From Azonexus sp. (GTDB taxonomy: Bacteria > Pseudomonadota > Gammaproteobacteria > Burkholderiales > Rhodocyclaceae), in contig JAGOBB010000001.1 of NCBI GenBank assembly GCA_017983615.1, positions 558,001 through 622,000 on the forward strand: a stretch of DNA of 64,000 bases, read 5' to 3'. Below, one piece after another: positions 51,590 to 61,500 of the stretch. The notes beneath the pieces were generated by a model, which did not search any database, was not told the DNA's origin, and saw only the letters and a program-made list of their open reading frames with translations. A program made the translations under genes and the position numbers. Within the stretch, counting starts at the first letter, position 1; every line of letters begins with the position of its first letter.

Positions 51590-52675
51590 GTGGGCTTCGA
51601 TATCTCAGCGTTGTTAAATCCCAAGGCGCGCTCCTTGTTCGGTTTGGACATCAGTTCGTCCGCCGTCAAGATGGTCGAGTTGACCGCCAACGGGAAGGAC
51701 GGCTATCGCGTTGAGCGCTACACCATTGAGGTGTTGCCCAAAGATGCGGTGTCCGATGGCAATATCGCCAACCTCGATGGAGTGGTTGACTGCGTCAAGC
51801 GTGCCTGGAAACGCATGGGGACGTCTACGCGCAATGTCGCCATGGCTCTGCCGGGTTCCGCGGTCATTACGAAAAAAATCATTGTTCCAGCCGGTTTGCG
51901 GGATGAAGAGCTTGAGTCCCAGGTAGAGACTGAGGCCAATCAGTACATTCCTTTCGCGATCGACGAGGTCAATCTCGACTATCAAGTGATCGGTCCGGCT
52001 CCCGCTGTTCCGGATGAGCTTGAGGTCCTGATTGCGGCGTCGAAAAAGGAGCGCGTCGAGGATCGCGTGGCGGTTGCTGATGCCGCGGGTCTTAAGGCGC
52101 TCGTGGTTGACGTTGAGTCCTTTGCCTCACTGGCTGCTTTCGAGTTGATCGAACGCCAATTGCCCGAGTCCGGAAAAAATCAGGTTGTCGCCTTGATCGA
52201 TGCAGGTGCTAACGTGATGAATCTGACGGTGCTGCGCAACGGTCTGCAGGTCTATGCACGGGAACAGGCGTTCGGCGGTGGGCAGCTAACTCAGGATATC
52301 GCGCGCCATTACGGCATGAGCTATGAGGATGCCGAAGCCGCCAAGCGCGCCGGCAATCTCCCTGAAGGATATGAAGTCGAACTGCTCAATCCATTTATGG
52401 AAAACCTCGCACTGGAAGTCTCCCGTGCGCTGCAGTTCTTCTTCACGTCGACCCAATATAATCAGGTTGATCACATCGTACTGGCGGGTGGGTGCGCTGT
52501 GGTTCCCGGTATCGATGAGGTGGTGGCGACCCGCACTCAGGTTAATACGCTGATCGCCAATCCGTTCGCCAACATGGTGCTGTCCGATCGGGTTAGAGCG
52601 AAGAGCCTGCTGGCTGATGCATCCTCGTTGATGGTCGCTTGCGGTCTGGCGTTGCGGAGGTTCGACCCATCATGA
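51590..52675 (+). CDS. pilM: Type IV pilus assembly ATPase-like protein PilM
   Basis: PilM (361 aa) is an actin-like cytoplasmic protein that binds the PilN N-terminus and anchors the alignment complex. LFGLDISSSAVKMVELT is the phosphate-1 region, VVALIDAGANVMNLTVLRNG and IVLAGGCAVVPGIDE are further nucleotide-binding motifs. The start is a GTG. The 160 bp before it has no clear consensus promoter. It overlaps pilN by 4 bp. Confidence 0.96.
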   Translation: MGFDISALLNPKARSLFGLDISSSAVKMVELTANGKDGYRVERYTIEVLPKDAVSDGNIANLDGVVDCVKRAWKRMGTSTRNVAMALPGSAVITKKIIVPAGLRDEELESQVETEANQYIPFAIDEVNLDYQVIGPAPAVPDELEVLIAASKKERVEDRVAVADAAGLKALVVDVESFASLAAFELIERQLPESGKNQVVALIDAGANVMNLTVLRNGLQVYAREQAFGGGQLTQDIARHYGMSYEDAEAAKRAGNLPEGYEVELLNPFMENLALEVSRALQFFFTSTQYNQVDHIVLAGGCAVVPGIDEVVATRTQVNTLIANPFANMVLSDRVRAKSLLADASSLMVACGLALRRFDPS

Positions 52676-53241
52676 TTCGCATTAACCTCCTCCCTCATCG
52701 CGAAGAGGCGAAAAAGGCTCGGCGGGAGCAGTTCTTTGTTTTGTCAGGACTGATCACGACTTTGGCTGCGCTGATCGTATTCGCCGTGTATACATTGATT
52801 GGGTCGGCTATCAGCAGTCAGGATGGCTCGAACAATTTCCTCAAAGGTGAAATTGCTGTCCTTGACAAGCAGCTCGATCAGATCAAACGCCTGAAGGAAC
52901 AAACTCAGGCATTGCTGTCGCGCAAACAGGTGATCGAAAATCTGCAGCGAGATCGGGGCGAAACGGTGTATCTGCTCAGCGAACTCGTTAAACAGGTTCC
53001 AGAGGGTATCTATCTCAGATCGCTGAAGCAGGATGGGTTGAAGATCACTATTTCCGGTCATGCTCAATCCAATGCGCGGATCTCGGCGCTGATGCGCAAT
53101 CTGGAAGCCTCTCCGTGGCTCGAACAACCTCAATTGATCGAGAGTAAGGCGGTTGTGCAAAATGGGCGGCGGATCAACGAATTCGGCATGAATTTTGTGC
53201 TGACTCGCATCAAGCCGGAAGACGGGAAGGAGAAAAAGTGA
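52672..53241 (+). CDS. pilN: Type IV pilus inner-membrane protein PilN
   Basis: PilN (189 aa) begins with MIRINLLPHREEAKKARREQ, whose INLLP segment docks into PilM. One membrane helix follows (residues about 22-45), then a coiled coil and a ferredoxin-like periplasmic domain. It pairs with PilO. The frame extends upstream into pilM, but ATG 52672 gives the conserved start and a 4 bp overlap. Confidence 0.95.
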   Translation: MIRINLLPHREEAKKARREQFFVLSGLITTLAALIVFAVYTLIGSAISSQDGSNNFLKGEIAVLDKQLDQIKRLKEQTQALLSRKQVIENLQRDRGETVYLLSELVKQVPEGIYLRSLKQDGLKITISGHAQSNARISALMRNLEASPWLEQPQLIESKAVVQNGRRINEFGMNFVLTRIKPEDGKEKK

Positions 53242-53921
53242 GCACCAGATCCCTCTCCCTGCCCAAGATCGATTTCCAGTCGATTGCGGAAGATTTTCGT
53301 TTCATGAACCCGAACGATCCGGGTGCGTGGCCATTGATTCCCAAGATCACGGTCTTGGTCGGATTGTTCATCGCCATCCTTGCGGCTGGGTGGTGGTTCG
53401 TCTGGAGTGACCAGCTTGCCGAACTGGAGTCCAAGCAGCGTGAAGAAGAAACTCTGAAACAGCAGTTTCTCGACAAAAAGCGCCAAGCGGTCAACCTTGA
53501 TCTCTACATTCAGCAATTGGCAGAAATTGACCGTTCATTTGGTGCCTTGTTGAAGCAATTGCCGGATAAGTCGGAAATCGAGGCACTGTTGATCGAGGTA
53601 AATCAGGCTGGTCTGGGACGTGGCTTGCAGTTCGAACTGTTCAAGCCAGGCCAGGAGCAAGTCAAGGACTTCTATGCCGAATTGCCGATTACGGTGAAGA
53701 TAAACGGGGGTTACCATGATTTTGGTGCCTTCGCAGCGGATATAGCCAAACTTCCCCGAATTGTTACGTTGAACAACATTGCAATTGCGCCGACCAAAGA
53801 GGGCGGTCTGCTGACCTTAGATGCCACGACAAAGACCTTCCGTTACCTGGACGAAGAGGAAGTTGCGGCCCAGAAAAAGGCTGAGCAGAAGAAGAAGGCA
53901 GAGCAAGGAGCGAAGAAGTGA
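53238..53921 (+). CDS. pilO: Type IV pilus inner-membrane protein PilO
   Basis: PilO (227 aa) has a cytoplasmic N-terminus (LPKIDFQSIAEDFRFMNPND), one membrane helix (ITVLVGLFIAILAAGWWFVW), a coiled coil and a periplasmic domain. The C-terminus is a Lys/Glu-rich tail. It heterodimerises with PilN and contacts PilP. Overlap with both neighbours is 4 bp. Confidence 0.95.
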   Translation: MSTRSLSLPKIDFQSIAEDFRFMNPNDPGAWPLIPKITVLVGLFIAILAAGWWFVWSDQLAELESKQREEETLKQQFLDKKRQAVNLDLYIQQLAEIDRSFGALLKQLPDKSEIEALLIEVNQAGLGRGLQFELFKPGQEQVKDFYAELPITVKINGGYHDFGAFAADIAKLPRIVTLNNIAIAPTKEGGLLTLDATTKTFRYLDEEEVAAQKKAEQKKKAEQGAKK

Positions 53922-54463
53922 AACAGATACTGCTCGTCGCCTTGTGTGGTCTCATGGGGGCTTGCTCCGGCGGTGACCACGATGATTTGAAGCAATGGAT
54001 GGCAGAAAATACCAAGGACATGCGAGGGCATATCCCCAAGTTGCCCGAGGTGAAGCCTTACGAACCTGTGCCTTACGAGGTTGAAGGTACTCTCGATCCA
54101 TTCAAATCCAACAAGATAGAACCCGAGTCGAAATACAAACAGCTTGCCGGCAAAGGTGGTGCGTTCCAGCCTGATTTTGAAGCTCGCGAAGTTCGAAACA
54201 GCCTGTTGGAGAAATACCCGATTGAGTCGTTGAAAATGATTGGCTACTTGAATGTCAACAAGCGACCGATGGCTGTTATCCAAGTGGAAGACAAGGTCAA
54301 GCAGGTCAAGGTTGGTGACTACATCGGGCTGGATTTCGGTATGGTGACGCAGATTTCCGATACGGAAGTACAGCTGCGGGAACTGATTCAGGATTCTGCG
54401 GGTGACTGGACCGAGCGTAAGAGCTCGCTCTACCTGCAGAGCAAGGAGGGAAGCAAGAAATGA
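53918..54463 (+). CDS. pilP: Type IV pilus lipoprotein PilP
   Basis: PilP (181 aa) starts with a lipoprotein signal (MKQILLVALCGLMGACSGGD; lipobox LMGAC). It has the conserved YEVEGTLDPFKSNKIEPE segment that meets PilN/PilO and a beta domain (MIGYLNVNKRPMAVIQVED) that contacts the secretin PilQ. It links the inner-membrane complex to the secretin. Confidence 0.95.
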   Translation: MKQILLVALCGLMGACSGGDHDDLKQWMAENTKDMRGHIPKLPEVKPYEPVPYEVEGTLDPFKSNKIEPESKYKQLAGKGGAFQPDFEAREVRNSLLEKYPIESLKMIGYLNVNKRPMAVIQVEDKVKQVKVGDYIGLDFGMVTQISDTEVQLRELIQDSAGDWTERKSSLYLQSKEGSKK

Positions 54464-56655
54464 AATTCTATAACTATGCGCTGGCAACTGCCTTGGTGTG
54501 CCTTGCTGTAACCTCTTCAGTACGCGCCGAGACCGTGCCTGCGAACACTATCGAGGCGGTCAATGTGGCGCAGCAGGGAAATGAAGTGGCGCTTCGAATC
54601 GATTTGAAGGAGCCTCTCGCCTCTCCTCCGCCTGGCTTCAGTGTTGCCAATCCCGCGAAAATTGCACTTGACTTTCAATCGACCGCAAATGGCCTTGGTA
54701 AGAATAGCCAGGTTTTCAATCAGGGCGATCTTCGTAGCATGAATGTGGTCCAGGTTGGGGATCGCACTCGCGTTGTGCTGAATCTAGTCCGTAACATGAA
54801 TTACAAGACGCGTCTTGATGGCAAGGCGCTCTATGTGACGCTCTCTCCGATCGAGCGGCTGGCTGAATCGGCGGCACAGCGCACGACCCGGTTTGCCGAA
54901 GAAAGCCTGGTGGGTTCCTCGCATGCTGTGAATGACGTGGTGTTCCGTCGAGGCAAGGATGGAGAGGGCCGCATTGTCGTTGAATTGAGCGATACGGGTA
55001 CCGGAATCGATATCCGCCAGCAGGGAGCGAACCTGATCGTCGATTTCATGAAGACGACTGTTCCTGATCGCCTACGCAGAAAGCTAGATGTCACCGATTT
55101 TGCAACGCCAGTAACATCCGTTGAGACCAAGGCATTTGGCGACAATGTACGTATGGTGATTTCTCCCAAGGGATTGTGGGAACATAACGCTTACCAGAGC
55201 GACAACCAGTTCATTGTCGAAGTAAAACGAGTCGTTGAGGATCCCAATAAGTTGGTTCAGGGATCAAAAGTTGGCTATCAGGGCCCGCGAGTAAGCATCA
55301 ATTACCAGAACGGTGATGTTCGTGCCCTTCTCCGTCTGATGGCGGAAGAGCTCGGTCTCAATGCGGTCATCAGCGAAACTGTGACCGGAACGACGACTCT
55401 TGTCCTGAAGGATGTGCCTGCCGATCAGGTCATTGACATCATATTCCAGCAGAAGGGTCTGGATATGAGAAAGAAGGGCAACATCATCATGATTGCTCCG
55501 CGGGATGAAATAGCGACCCGCGAGAAGCTGGAGTTTGAGTCCAAGCAGCAAATTAATGACCTTGAGCCGCTGAAACTCGAGCAGTTTCAGATGAATTATC
55601 AAAAGGCGGGGGATGTGGCGCGCTTGCTGGCAGGTTTGCCTCCGGCCGGAGCAACGGGGACGCCAGCACCTGCTCCGGCGGCAGGTTCCAACGTTGCGGC
55701 ACAACGCATACTTAGTAAACGAGGTAGTGCCGTTGCCGACCCGATGTCAAATATTCTGTTTGTTAACGATATCCCTTCCAAGCTTGAAGAAATCCGTTCT
55801 TTCATTGCTGCCATAGATGTTGGTGCACGTCAGGTGCTGATCGAGGCCAGAGTTGTCGAAGCGAACGATTCTTTCAATCGGGATCTTGGTGTAAAGCTGG
55901 GGTTCATAAATTCCCAGGCGTCCCAGTTGGGCGGAAGTGGGGTCTATTTGGCGGGCGGAAAAATGACCCCGTCTGTAACCACCACCACTTCAGGATCAAC
56001 TACGACCACTCCGGCAACGTTGATTCAAAACCCCATGCTAGGTGTGAACCTCCCGACGACCGCTACTAGTGGAGGTACATTAGCGCTTTCGCTATTTAAC
56101 GCATCGGTATCCCGGATATTGCAGCTCGAATTGACTGCTTTGGAAAAGGATGGGGTTGGTAAGATCATTTCCAGCCCGAGAGTGATTACAGCCAACAATG
56201 TCAAGGCAAAAATAGAAGATGGTACCGAGATTCCCTACGTCACAATTCAGTCAGGTTCGGGGGGGGCTCCGACCTATACTGTAAACTTCAAGCCGGCCAA
56301 GTTGTCTCTGGAAGCCACACCCCAAATTACTCCTGAAGGCACTGTCAGAATGAATTTGATTGTAAAAAAAGAGGAGCCAGATTGGGAACGGGCAATTGAG
56401 GTAGGTGGTTTCCGGAATCCCCCCATCAAGAGTTCGATTGTTGAGACTAGTGTCGTCGTTGAGAACGGGGGGACTGTCGTAATCGGCGGGGTATTTGTTA
56501 CCAAGAACAGTGACACGGTCAGCAAGATCCCTATGTTGGGCGACATTCCAGTACTCGGCTGGTTATTTAAGACCAAGAGCGAAGCAATTGATCGCCGCGA
56601 ACTCCTGATCTTCATTACGCCACGCTTGATGTCCGACAAGATGCGATTTGACTGA
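54460..56655 (+). CDS. pilQ: Type IV pilus secretin PilQ
   Basis: PilQ (731 aa) forms the outer-membrane gate for the pilus. A signal peptide and two AMIN domains (residues about 30-270) bind peptidoglycan. An STN/N0-N1 region (VSINYQNGDVRALLRLMAEE) and a secretin barrel follow, with VLIEARVVEANDSFNRDLGV and the hallmark IPMLGDIPVLGWLFKTKS near the end. A Ser/Thr-rich stretch around residues 505-530 is a loop. In naturally competent bacteria PilQ is also the entry channel for DNA, which matters for the dispersed element. A strong terminator follows. Confidence 0.97.
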   Translation: MKFYNYALATALVCLAVTSSVRAETVPANTIEAVNVAQQGNEVALRIDLKEPLASPPPGFSVANPAKIALDFQSTANGLGKNSQVFNQGDLRSMNVVQVGDRTRVVLNLVRNMNYKTRLDGKALYVTLSPIERLAESAAQRTTRFAEESLVGSSHAVNDVVFRRGKDGEGRIVVELSDTGTGIDIRQQGANLIVDFMKTTVPDRLRRKLDVTDFATPVTSVETKAFGDNVRMVISPKGLWEHNAYQSDNQFIVEVKRVVEDPNKLVQGSKVGYQGPRVSINYQNGDVRALLRLMAEELGLNAVISETVTGTTTLVLKDVPADQVIDIIFQQKGLDMRKKGNIIMIAPRDEIATREKLEFESKQQINDLEPLKLEQFQMNYQKAGDVARLLAGLPPAGATGTPAPAPAAGSNVAAQRILSKRGSAVADPMSNILFVNDIPSKLEEIRSFIAAIDVGARQVLIEARVVEANDSFNRDLGVKLGFINSQASQLGGSGVYLAGGKMTPSVTTTTSGSTTTTPATLIQNPMLGVNLPTTATSGGTLALSLFNASVSRILQLELTALEKDGVGKIISSPRVITANNVKAKIEDGTEIPYVTIQSGSGGAPTYTVNFKPAKLSLEATPQITPEGTVRMNLIVKKEEPDWERAIEVGGFRNPPIKSSIVETSVVVENGGTVVIGGVFVTKNSDTVSKIPMLGDIPVLGWLFKTKSEAIDRRELLIFITPRLMSDKMRFD

Positions 56656-56673
56656 TTGCCTTTGTTGCTTTTC

Positions 56674-56705
56674 AAAAGGGGCCGGCGCTGCCGGCCCTTT
56701 TTTTG
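56674..56705 (+). terminator. Terminator of the pil operon
   Basis: A GGGCCGGC/GCCGGCCC stem with a 3-nt loop is flanked by A4 on the left and a T7 tail on the right. The T tail overlaps the -35 box of the aroK promoter. Confidence 0.9.
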
Positions 56706-56730
56706 TCTCACGCCCAGACTCGGCTAAAAT
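56703..56730 (+). promoter_or_regulatory. Promoter of aroK
   Basis: TTGTCT (56703-56708), a 16 bp spacer and TAAAAT (56725-56730). A start 7 nt after the -10 would fall on the GTG at 56737, which would make the mRNA leaderless. The -35 sits in the terminator's T tail. Confidence 0.6.
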
Positions 56731-56736
56731 CCATCT

Positions 56737-57264
56737 GTGGAAAATCGACGAAATATCTACCTTGTTGGGCTGATGGGAGCCGGCAAAACGACTGTCGGGC
56801 GCCAGCTTGCCAAGCGTCTTGGCCGCTCGTTTCTGGACTCTGATCACGAAATCGTTGCCCGGACCGGCGTGCCAATTCCGACCATTTTCGAAATCGAAGG
56901 TGAAGAGGGATTTCGTCGACGCGAGGCCCAGACGATTTACGAGGTTACCGAGGCCGACAATATCGTGCTGGCAACGGGTGGTGGGGTCGTGATCAATCCC
57001 GAAAACCGTAGGCGTTTGCACGAGACGGGTTGGGTTGTGTATCTGGATGTGCCGCCTGCGCTGTTGTACGAGCGGACCCGCCACGACCGTAATCGGCCGC
57101 TATTAAATGTTCCAGACCCGATGGGTCGTTTGGAGGAACTCCATGCAGCCCGCGATCCTCTATATCGGGAAGCAGCCCATCTGGTTGTTGATGGCTCGTA
57201 CCTTGTCGCATCAGGCATCGTCCAGCACCTAATGAGAGAATTCAGCCGCTTATGCAAGCAATAA
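56737..57264 (+). CDS. aroK: Shikimate kinase
   Basis: AroK (175 aa) phosphorylates shikimate. Walker A is [18 protein letters not shown]; the substrate-binding Asp is in FLDSDHEI, GxGGG in LATGGGVVI, and the lid Arg in [11 protein letters not shown]. The start is a GTG with no visible ribosome-binding site, in line with a leaderless mRNA. It overlaps aroB by 13 bp. Confidence 0.95.
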   Translation: MENRRNIYLVGLMGAGKTTVGRQLAKRLGRSFLDSDHEIVARTGVPIPTIFEIEGEEGFRRREAQTIYEVTEADNIVLATGGGVVINPENRRRLHETGWVVYLDVPPALLYERTRHDRNRPLLNVPDPMGRLEELHAARDPLYREAAHLVVDGSYLVASGIVQHLMREFSRLCKQ

Positions 57265-58361
57265 ACAAAACGCTCAATGTGGCTCTGGCCGAGCGTTCCT
57301 ATCCCATTCATATCGGATGCGGCCTTCTGTCACGGATTGATTTGCTCCTGCCGCACATCAAGCAAAAAAAGGCCGTGGTTGTCACCAACACGACGGTCGC
57401 ACCGCTCTATCTCGAAATGCTACGGTCGGCCCTGGAAAAAGGCGGAATTTCAATTCAGCCGGTGGTATTGCCTGATGGTGAGCAATACAAGACATGGGAA
57501 ACGCTCAATCTAATCTTCGATGCGCTGCTTGGCGCTAAGTGCGAGCGGAATACCACGCTTATAGCGTTGGGCGGTGGCGTCATTGGTGACATGGGAGGCT
57601 TTGCGGCGGCGTGTTATCAGCGCGGCATGCCATTCATCCAGGTGCCGACGACCTTGCTGTCACAGGTGGATTCGTCGGTGGGTGGCAAGACAGCCATCAA
57701 TCACCCCCTAGGCAAGAACATGATCGGGGCCTTCTACCAGCCCAAGCTAGTGTTGGCTGACATCTCGACGCTGGATACCCTGCCCGATAGGGAATTGAAG
57801 GCAGGTCTGGCCGAAGTAATCAAGTATGGACTGATTCGCGACCCTGAATTTCTTGGCTGGCTCGAAGGCAACATGGAAAAGTTGCTTTCCCGGGACAAGG
57901 AAGCCTTGGCCTATGCGGTGCACCGGTCTTGCGCCAACAAGGCCGAAGTGGTTGCTGCTGACGAGCTTGAGAGCGGCGAGCGTGCACTGCTCAACCTGGG
58001 TCATACCTTCGGTCATGCCATCGAGACCGGAATGGGATACGGTGCATGGCTGCATGGTGAAGCCGTGGCTGCCGGCACGCTAATTGCAGCAGAGTTGTCT
58101 TGTCGAATGGGCTGGATCGATGGGAATGACGTTGCGCGAATCGAAGGGATTTTCGTCAGGGCAGGGCTGCCGGTTGTAAGCCCCGCCTTGGGCGCCGATC
58201 GATACCTCGAATTGATGAGCCACGACAAGAAGGTGCTGGACGGAAAGTTGCGTCTGGTTCTGCTGCGGGGAATAGGCAAGGCAGTGGTATCAGATGAGGC
58301 GTCAACGGAGCAGATTGTTGCGTCTATCGAGGCCAGATGCACCCAAACGGGGAAAATCTGA
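57252..58361 (+). CDS. aroB: 3-dehydroquinate synthase
   Basis: AroB (369 aa) cyclises DAHP to 3-dehydroquinate with NAD and Zn. [21 protein letters not shown] is the NAD loop, and [20 protein letters not shown] and [23 protein letters not shown] carry the zinc ligands and catalytic residues. A copy of the dispersed element lies within it (57414-57450), where it encodes [10 protein letters not shown]. Confidence 0.96.
   Translation: MQAINKTLNVALAERSYPIHIGCGLLSRIDLLLPHIKQKKAVVVTNTTVAPLYLEMLRSALEKGGISIQPVVLPDGEQYKTWETLNLIFDALLGAKCERNTTLIALGGGVIGDMGGFAAACYQRGMPFIQVPTTLLSQVDSSVGGKTAINHPLGKNMIGAFYQPKLVLADISTLDTLPDRELKAGLAEVIKYGLIRDPEFLGWLEGNMEKLLSRDKEALAYAVHRSCANKAEVVAADELESGERALLNLGHTFGHAIETGMGYGAWLHGEAVAAGTLIAAELSCRMGWIDGNDVARIEGIFVRAGLPVVSPALGADRYLELMSHDKKVLDGKLRLVLLRGIGKAVVSDEASTEQIVASIEARCTQTGKI
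57414..57450 (+). repeat. Dispersed TGCTACGGTC element, copy 12 (in aroB)
   Basis: GAAATGCTACGGTCGGCCC is followed by TGG, an A5 tract, GGCGG and AATTT. Confidence 0.8.
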
Positions 58362-58400
58362 GCGTCGCCGGGCGAGTTTGGTGCATTGCAGCATCTTGAA

Positions 58401-58428
58401 TTGACAGGGGTTTACCAGTATATTTGAT
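58401..58428 (+). promoter_or_regulatory. Probable promoter of gltBD
   Basis: A perfect TTGACA (58401-58406), a 16 bp spacer and TTTGAT (58423-58428) lie in the 170 bp between aroB and gltB. No other feature is visible there; the leader would be about 100 nt. Confidence 0.6.
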
Positions 58429-58533
58429 GGTTGCCTCTAATTTTCGTACAGGCCGCAGCGGAAAATATGACGCTCGGCTTTTTTCATCATTGGCCCTTAT
58501 TCACTGGCCAAGTTATTTGAAGGAACGCGTGTG

Positions 58534-61500
58534 ATGGAACCGGCAGTACCTGAGCAGCAGGGTTTGTACGACCCAGCTAACGAGCACGACGCTTGCGGCG
58601 TGGGCTTTGTTGCCCACTTCAAGGGCCAAAAAAGCCACAGCATCGTCGAGCAGGGTTTGTTGATCCTGAAGAATCTGGATCACCGCGGTGCCGTTGGTGC
58701 CGATCCGCTGCAAGGCGACGGTGCCGGTATCCTTATCCAGATTCCGGACCAGTTTTATCGCGAAGAGATGGCAAGGCAGGGCGTCGACTTGCCGCCATCT
58801 GGCGAGTACGGCGTCGGTATGGTGTTCCTGCCGCAGGAGGCTGCTTCGCGCCACGCCTGCGTCGAAGAAATCGAGCGTTCGGTTACCGCTGAAGGCCAGG
58901 TCGTTCTAGGTTGGCGCGATGTGCCGGTCAATGCTGACATGCCGATGTCGCCGACCGTCCGTGCCAAGGAGCCGGTGATCCGCCAGATCTTCGTCGGTCG
59001 CGGTCCCGATGTCTTTGTCACCGATGCGCTGGAGCGCAAGCTTTACATCATCCGCCGCCGCGCAGCCAACGCCATCAAGTCGCTGAAGCTCAAGCACGGC
59101 CAGGAGTTCTACGTGCCGTCCTTCTCGGCACGTACCGTCAATTACAAGGGGCTGCTGCTCGCCGACCAGGTTGGGGTCTATTACCTTGATCTTCAGGACA
59201 AGCGCACGGTTTCCGCCCTCGCGCTGGTGCACCAGCGCTTCTCGACCAATACCTTCCCGACCTGGGATCTGGCGCATCCGTTCCGTTATATCGCCCACAA
59301 TGGTGAAATCAACACCGTGCGCGGCAACGTCAACTGGTTCAAGGCCCGCGAACAGGCGATTTCCTCGCCGATCCTCGGCGATGACCTGAAAAAGGTCTGG
59401 CCGCTGCATTACCCCGGCCAGTCCGACTCTGCGTCTTTCGACAATGCGCTCGAACTGCTCGTCATGGGCGGTGGCTACTCGCTGGCCCAAGCCGTCATGC
59501 TGATGATCCCGGAAGCCTGGGAAAAGCACACGACGATGGACGAAAATCGTCGCGCCTTCTACGAATATCATGCTGCAATGATGGAGCCGTGGGACGGTCC
59601 CGCTGCCGTGGCTTTTACTGACGGCCGCCAGATCGGTGCGACGCTCGACCGAAATGGCCTACGTCCGGCGCGCTATCTGGTCACCGATGACGACCTCGTT
59701 GTCATGGCCTCGGAATCCGGTGTGCTGCCGATTCCAGAGAAGAAGATCGTCAAGAAGTGGCGCCTGCAACCGGGCAAGATGTTCCTGATCGACATGGAAC
59801 AGGGCCGTATCATTGATGACCAGGAGTTGAAGAATTCTCTGGCCAATGCCAAGCCCTACCGCGAGTGGATCGAAAAGATCCGCATCAAGCTCGACGAAGT
59901 GCCGGCTCCGGAAGAAAAATGTGCCGCCTCGGGGGCTTCCCTGCTTGATCGCCAGCAGGCCTTCGGCTACACGCAGGAGGACGTCAAGGTCATTCTCGAA
60001 CCGATGGTCCAGAACGGTGAAGAGGCCACTGGCTCCATGGGTACCGATTCGGCCCTGCCGGTCCTTTCCAGCAAGAACAAGACGCTGTACGCGTACTTCA
60101 AGCAGTTGTTCGCCCAGGTGACCAACCCGCCGATTGATCCGATCCGCGAAGAACTGGTCATGTCGCTGGTGTCTTTCATCGGACCGAAGCCGAACCTGCT
60201 GAATACACACGACATCAACCCGCCGATCCGCCTTGAAGTATCGCAGCCGGTGCTGTCCTTCGCCGACATCGAAAAGCTGCGCAATATCGAGAAGTACACC
60301 TCGAACAAGTTCCGCTCCTTCGAGCTGGACATCTGTTACCCGGTTGCCTGGGGCAAGGATGGTATCGAGGCACGTCTGGCTTCGCTGGCGGCTGATGCAG
60401 AAGATGCCGTTCGTTCCGGCGCCAACATTCTGATTGTCTCCGACCGCAAGGTCGATGCCGAGCATGTTGCCATTCCGGCCCTGCTGGCGACTTCTGCGAT
60501 CCACCAACATCTGGTCAAGAAGGGCCTGCGCACCAGCGCCGGCCTGGTTGTCGAGACCGGCTCGGCCCGCGAGACCCATCACTTCGCGCTGCTCGGTGGC
60601 TATGGCGCCGAAGCGGTTCACCCCTACCTGGCGCTCGAAACCATCGAAAGCTTTGCCAAGGGCGATGCCGAAAAGGCCGAGAAGTACGTCAAGAATTTCA
60701 TCAAGGCAATCGGCAAGGGGCTGAACAAGGTCATGTCCAAGATGGGCATTTCGACCTACATGTCCTATACCGGCGCCCAGATTTTCGAAGCCATTGGCCT
60801 GCAGAAGGAATTCATCGAGAAGTATTTCACCGGCACGCCGTCGAACATCGAGGGTATCGGTGTCTTTGAGGTGGCTGAAGAGTCGATTCGCCTGCACAAC
60901 GAAGCGTTTTCCGCCGATCCGGTCCTCGCGACCATGCTGGATGCCGGTGGCGAATACGCCTACCGCATCCGCGGCGAAGAGCACATGTGGACACCGGATT
61001 CGATTGCCAAGCTGCAGCATTCGACCCGTTCCGGCAAGTACGAGACCTACAAGGAATACGCCAAGCTGATCAACGATCAGACCAAGCGTCACCTGACCTT
61101 GCGCGGCCTGTTCGAATTCAAGCCGCAAGGTGCGCCGATTCCGCTGGAAGAAGTTGAACCGGCCAAGGAAATCGTCAAGCGTTTCGCGACTGGCGCCATG
61201 TCGCTTGGTTCAATATCGACCGAGGCCCACACGACGCTGGCCATTGCGATGAACCGCATCGGTGGCAAGTCGAATACCGGCGAAGGCGGCGAGGATGCCA
61301 AGCGCTTCCAGCCGCTGAAGGCCGGCCAGACCCTGTCCGAAATTGTCGGTGCCAGCCGTATCGAGCGCGATTACACCTTCAAGGAAGGCGATTCGCTGCG
61401 CTCTGCGATCAAGCAGGTCGCTTCCGGCCGCTTTGGCGTGACGACCGAGTACCTGGTCAATGCCGACCAGATCCAGATCAAGATGGCGCAGGGTGCCAAG

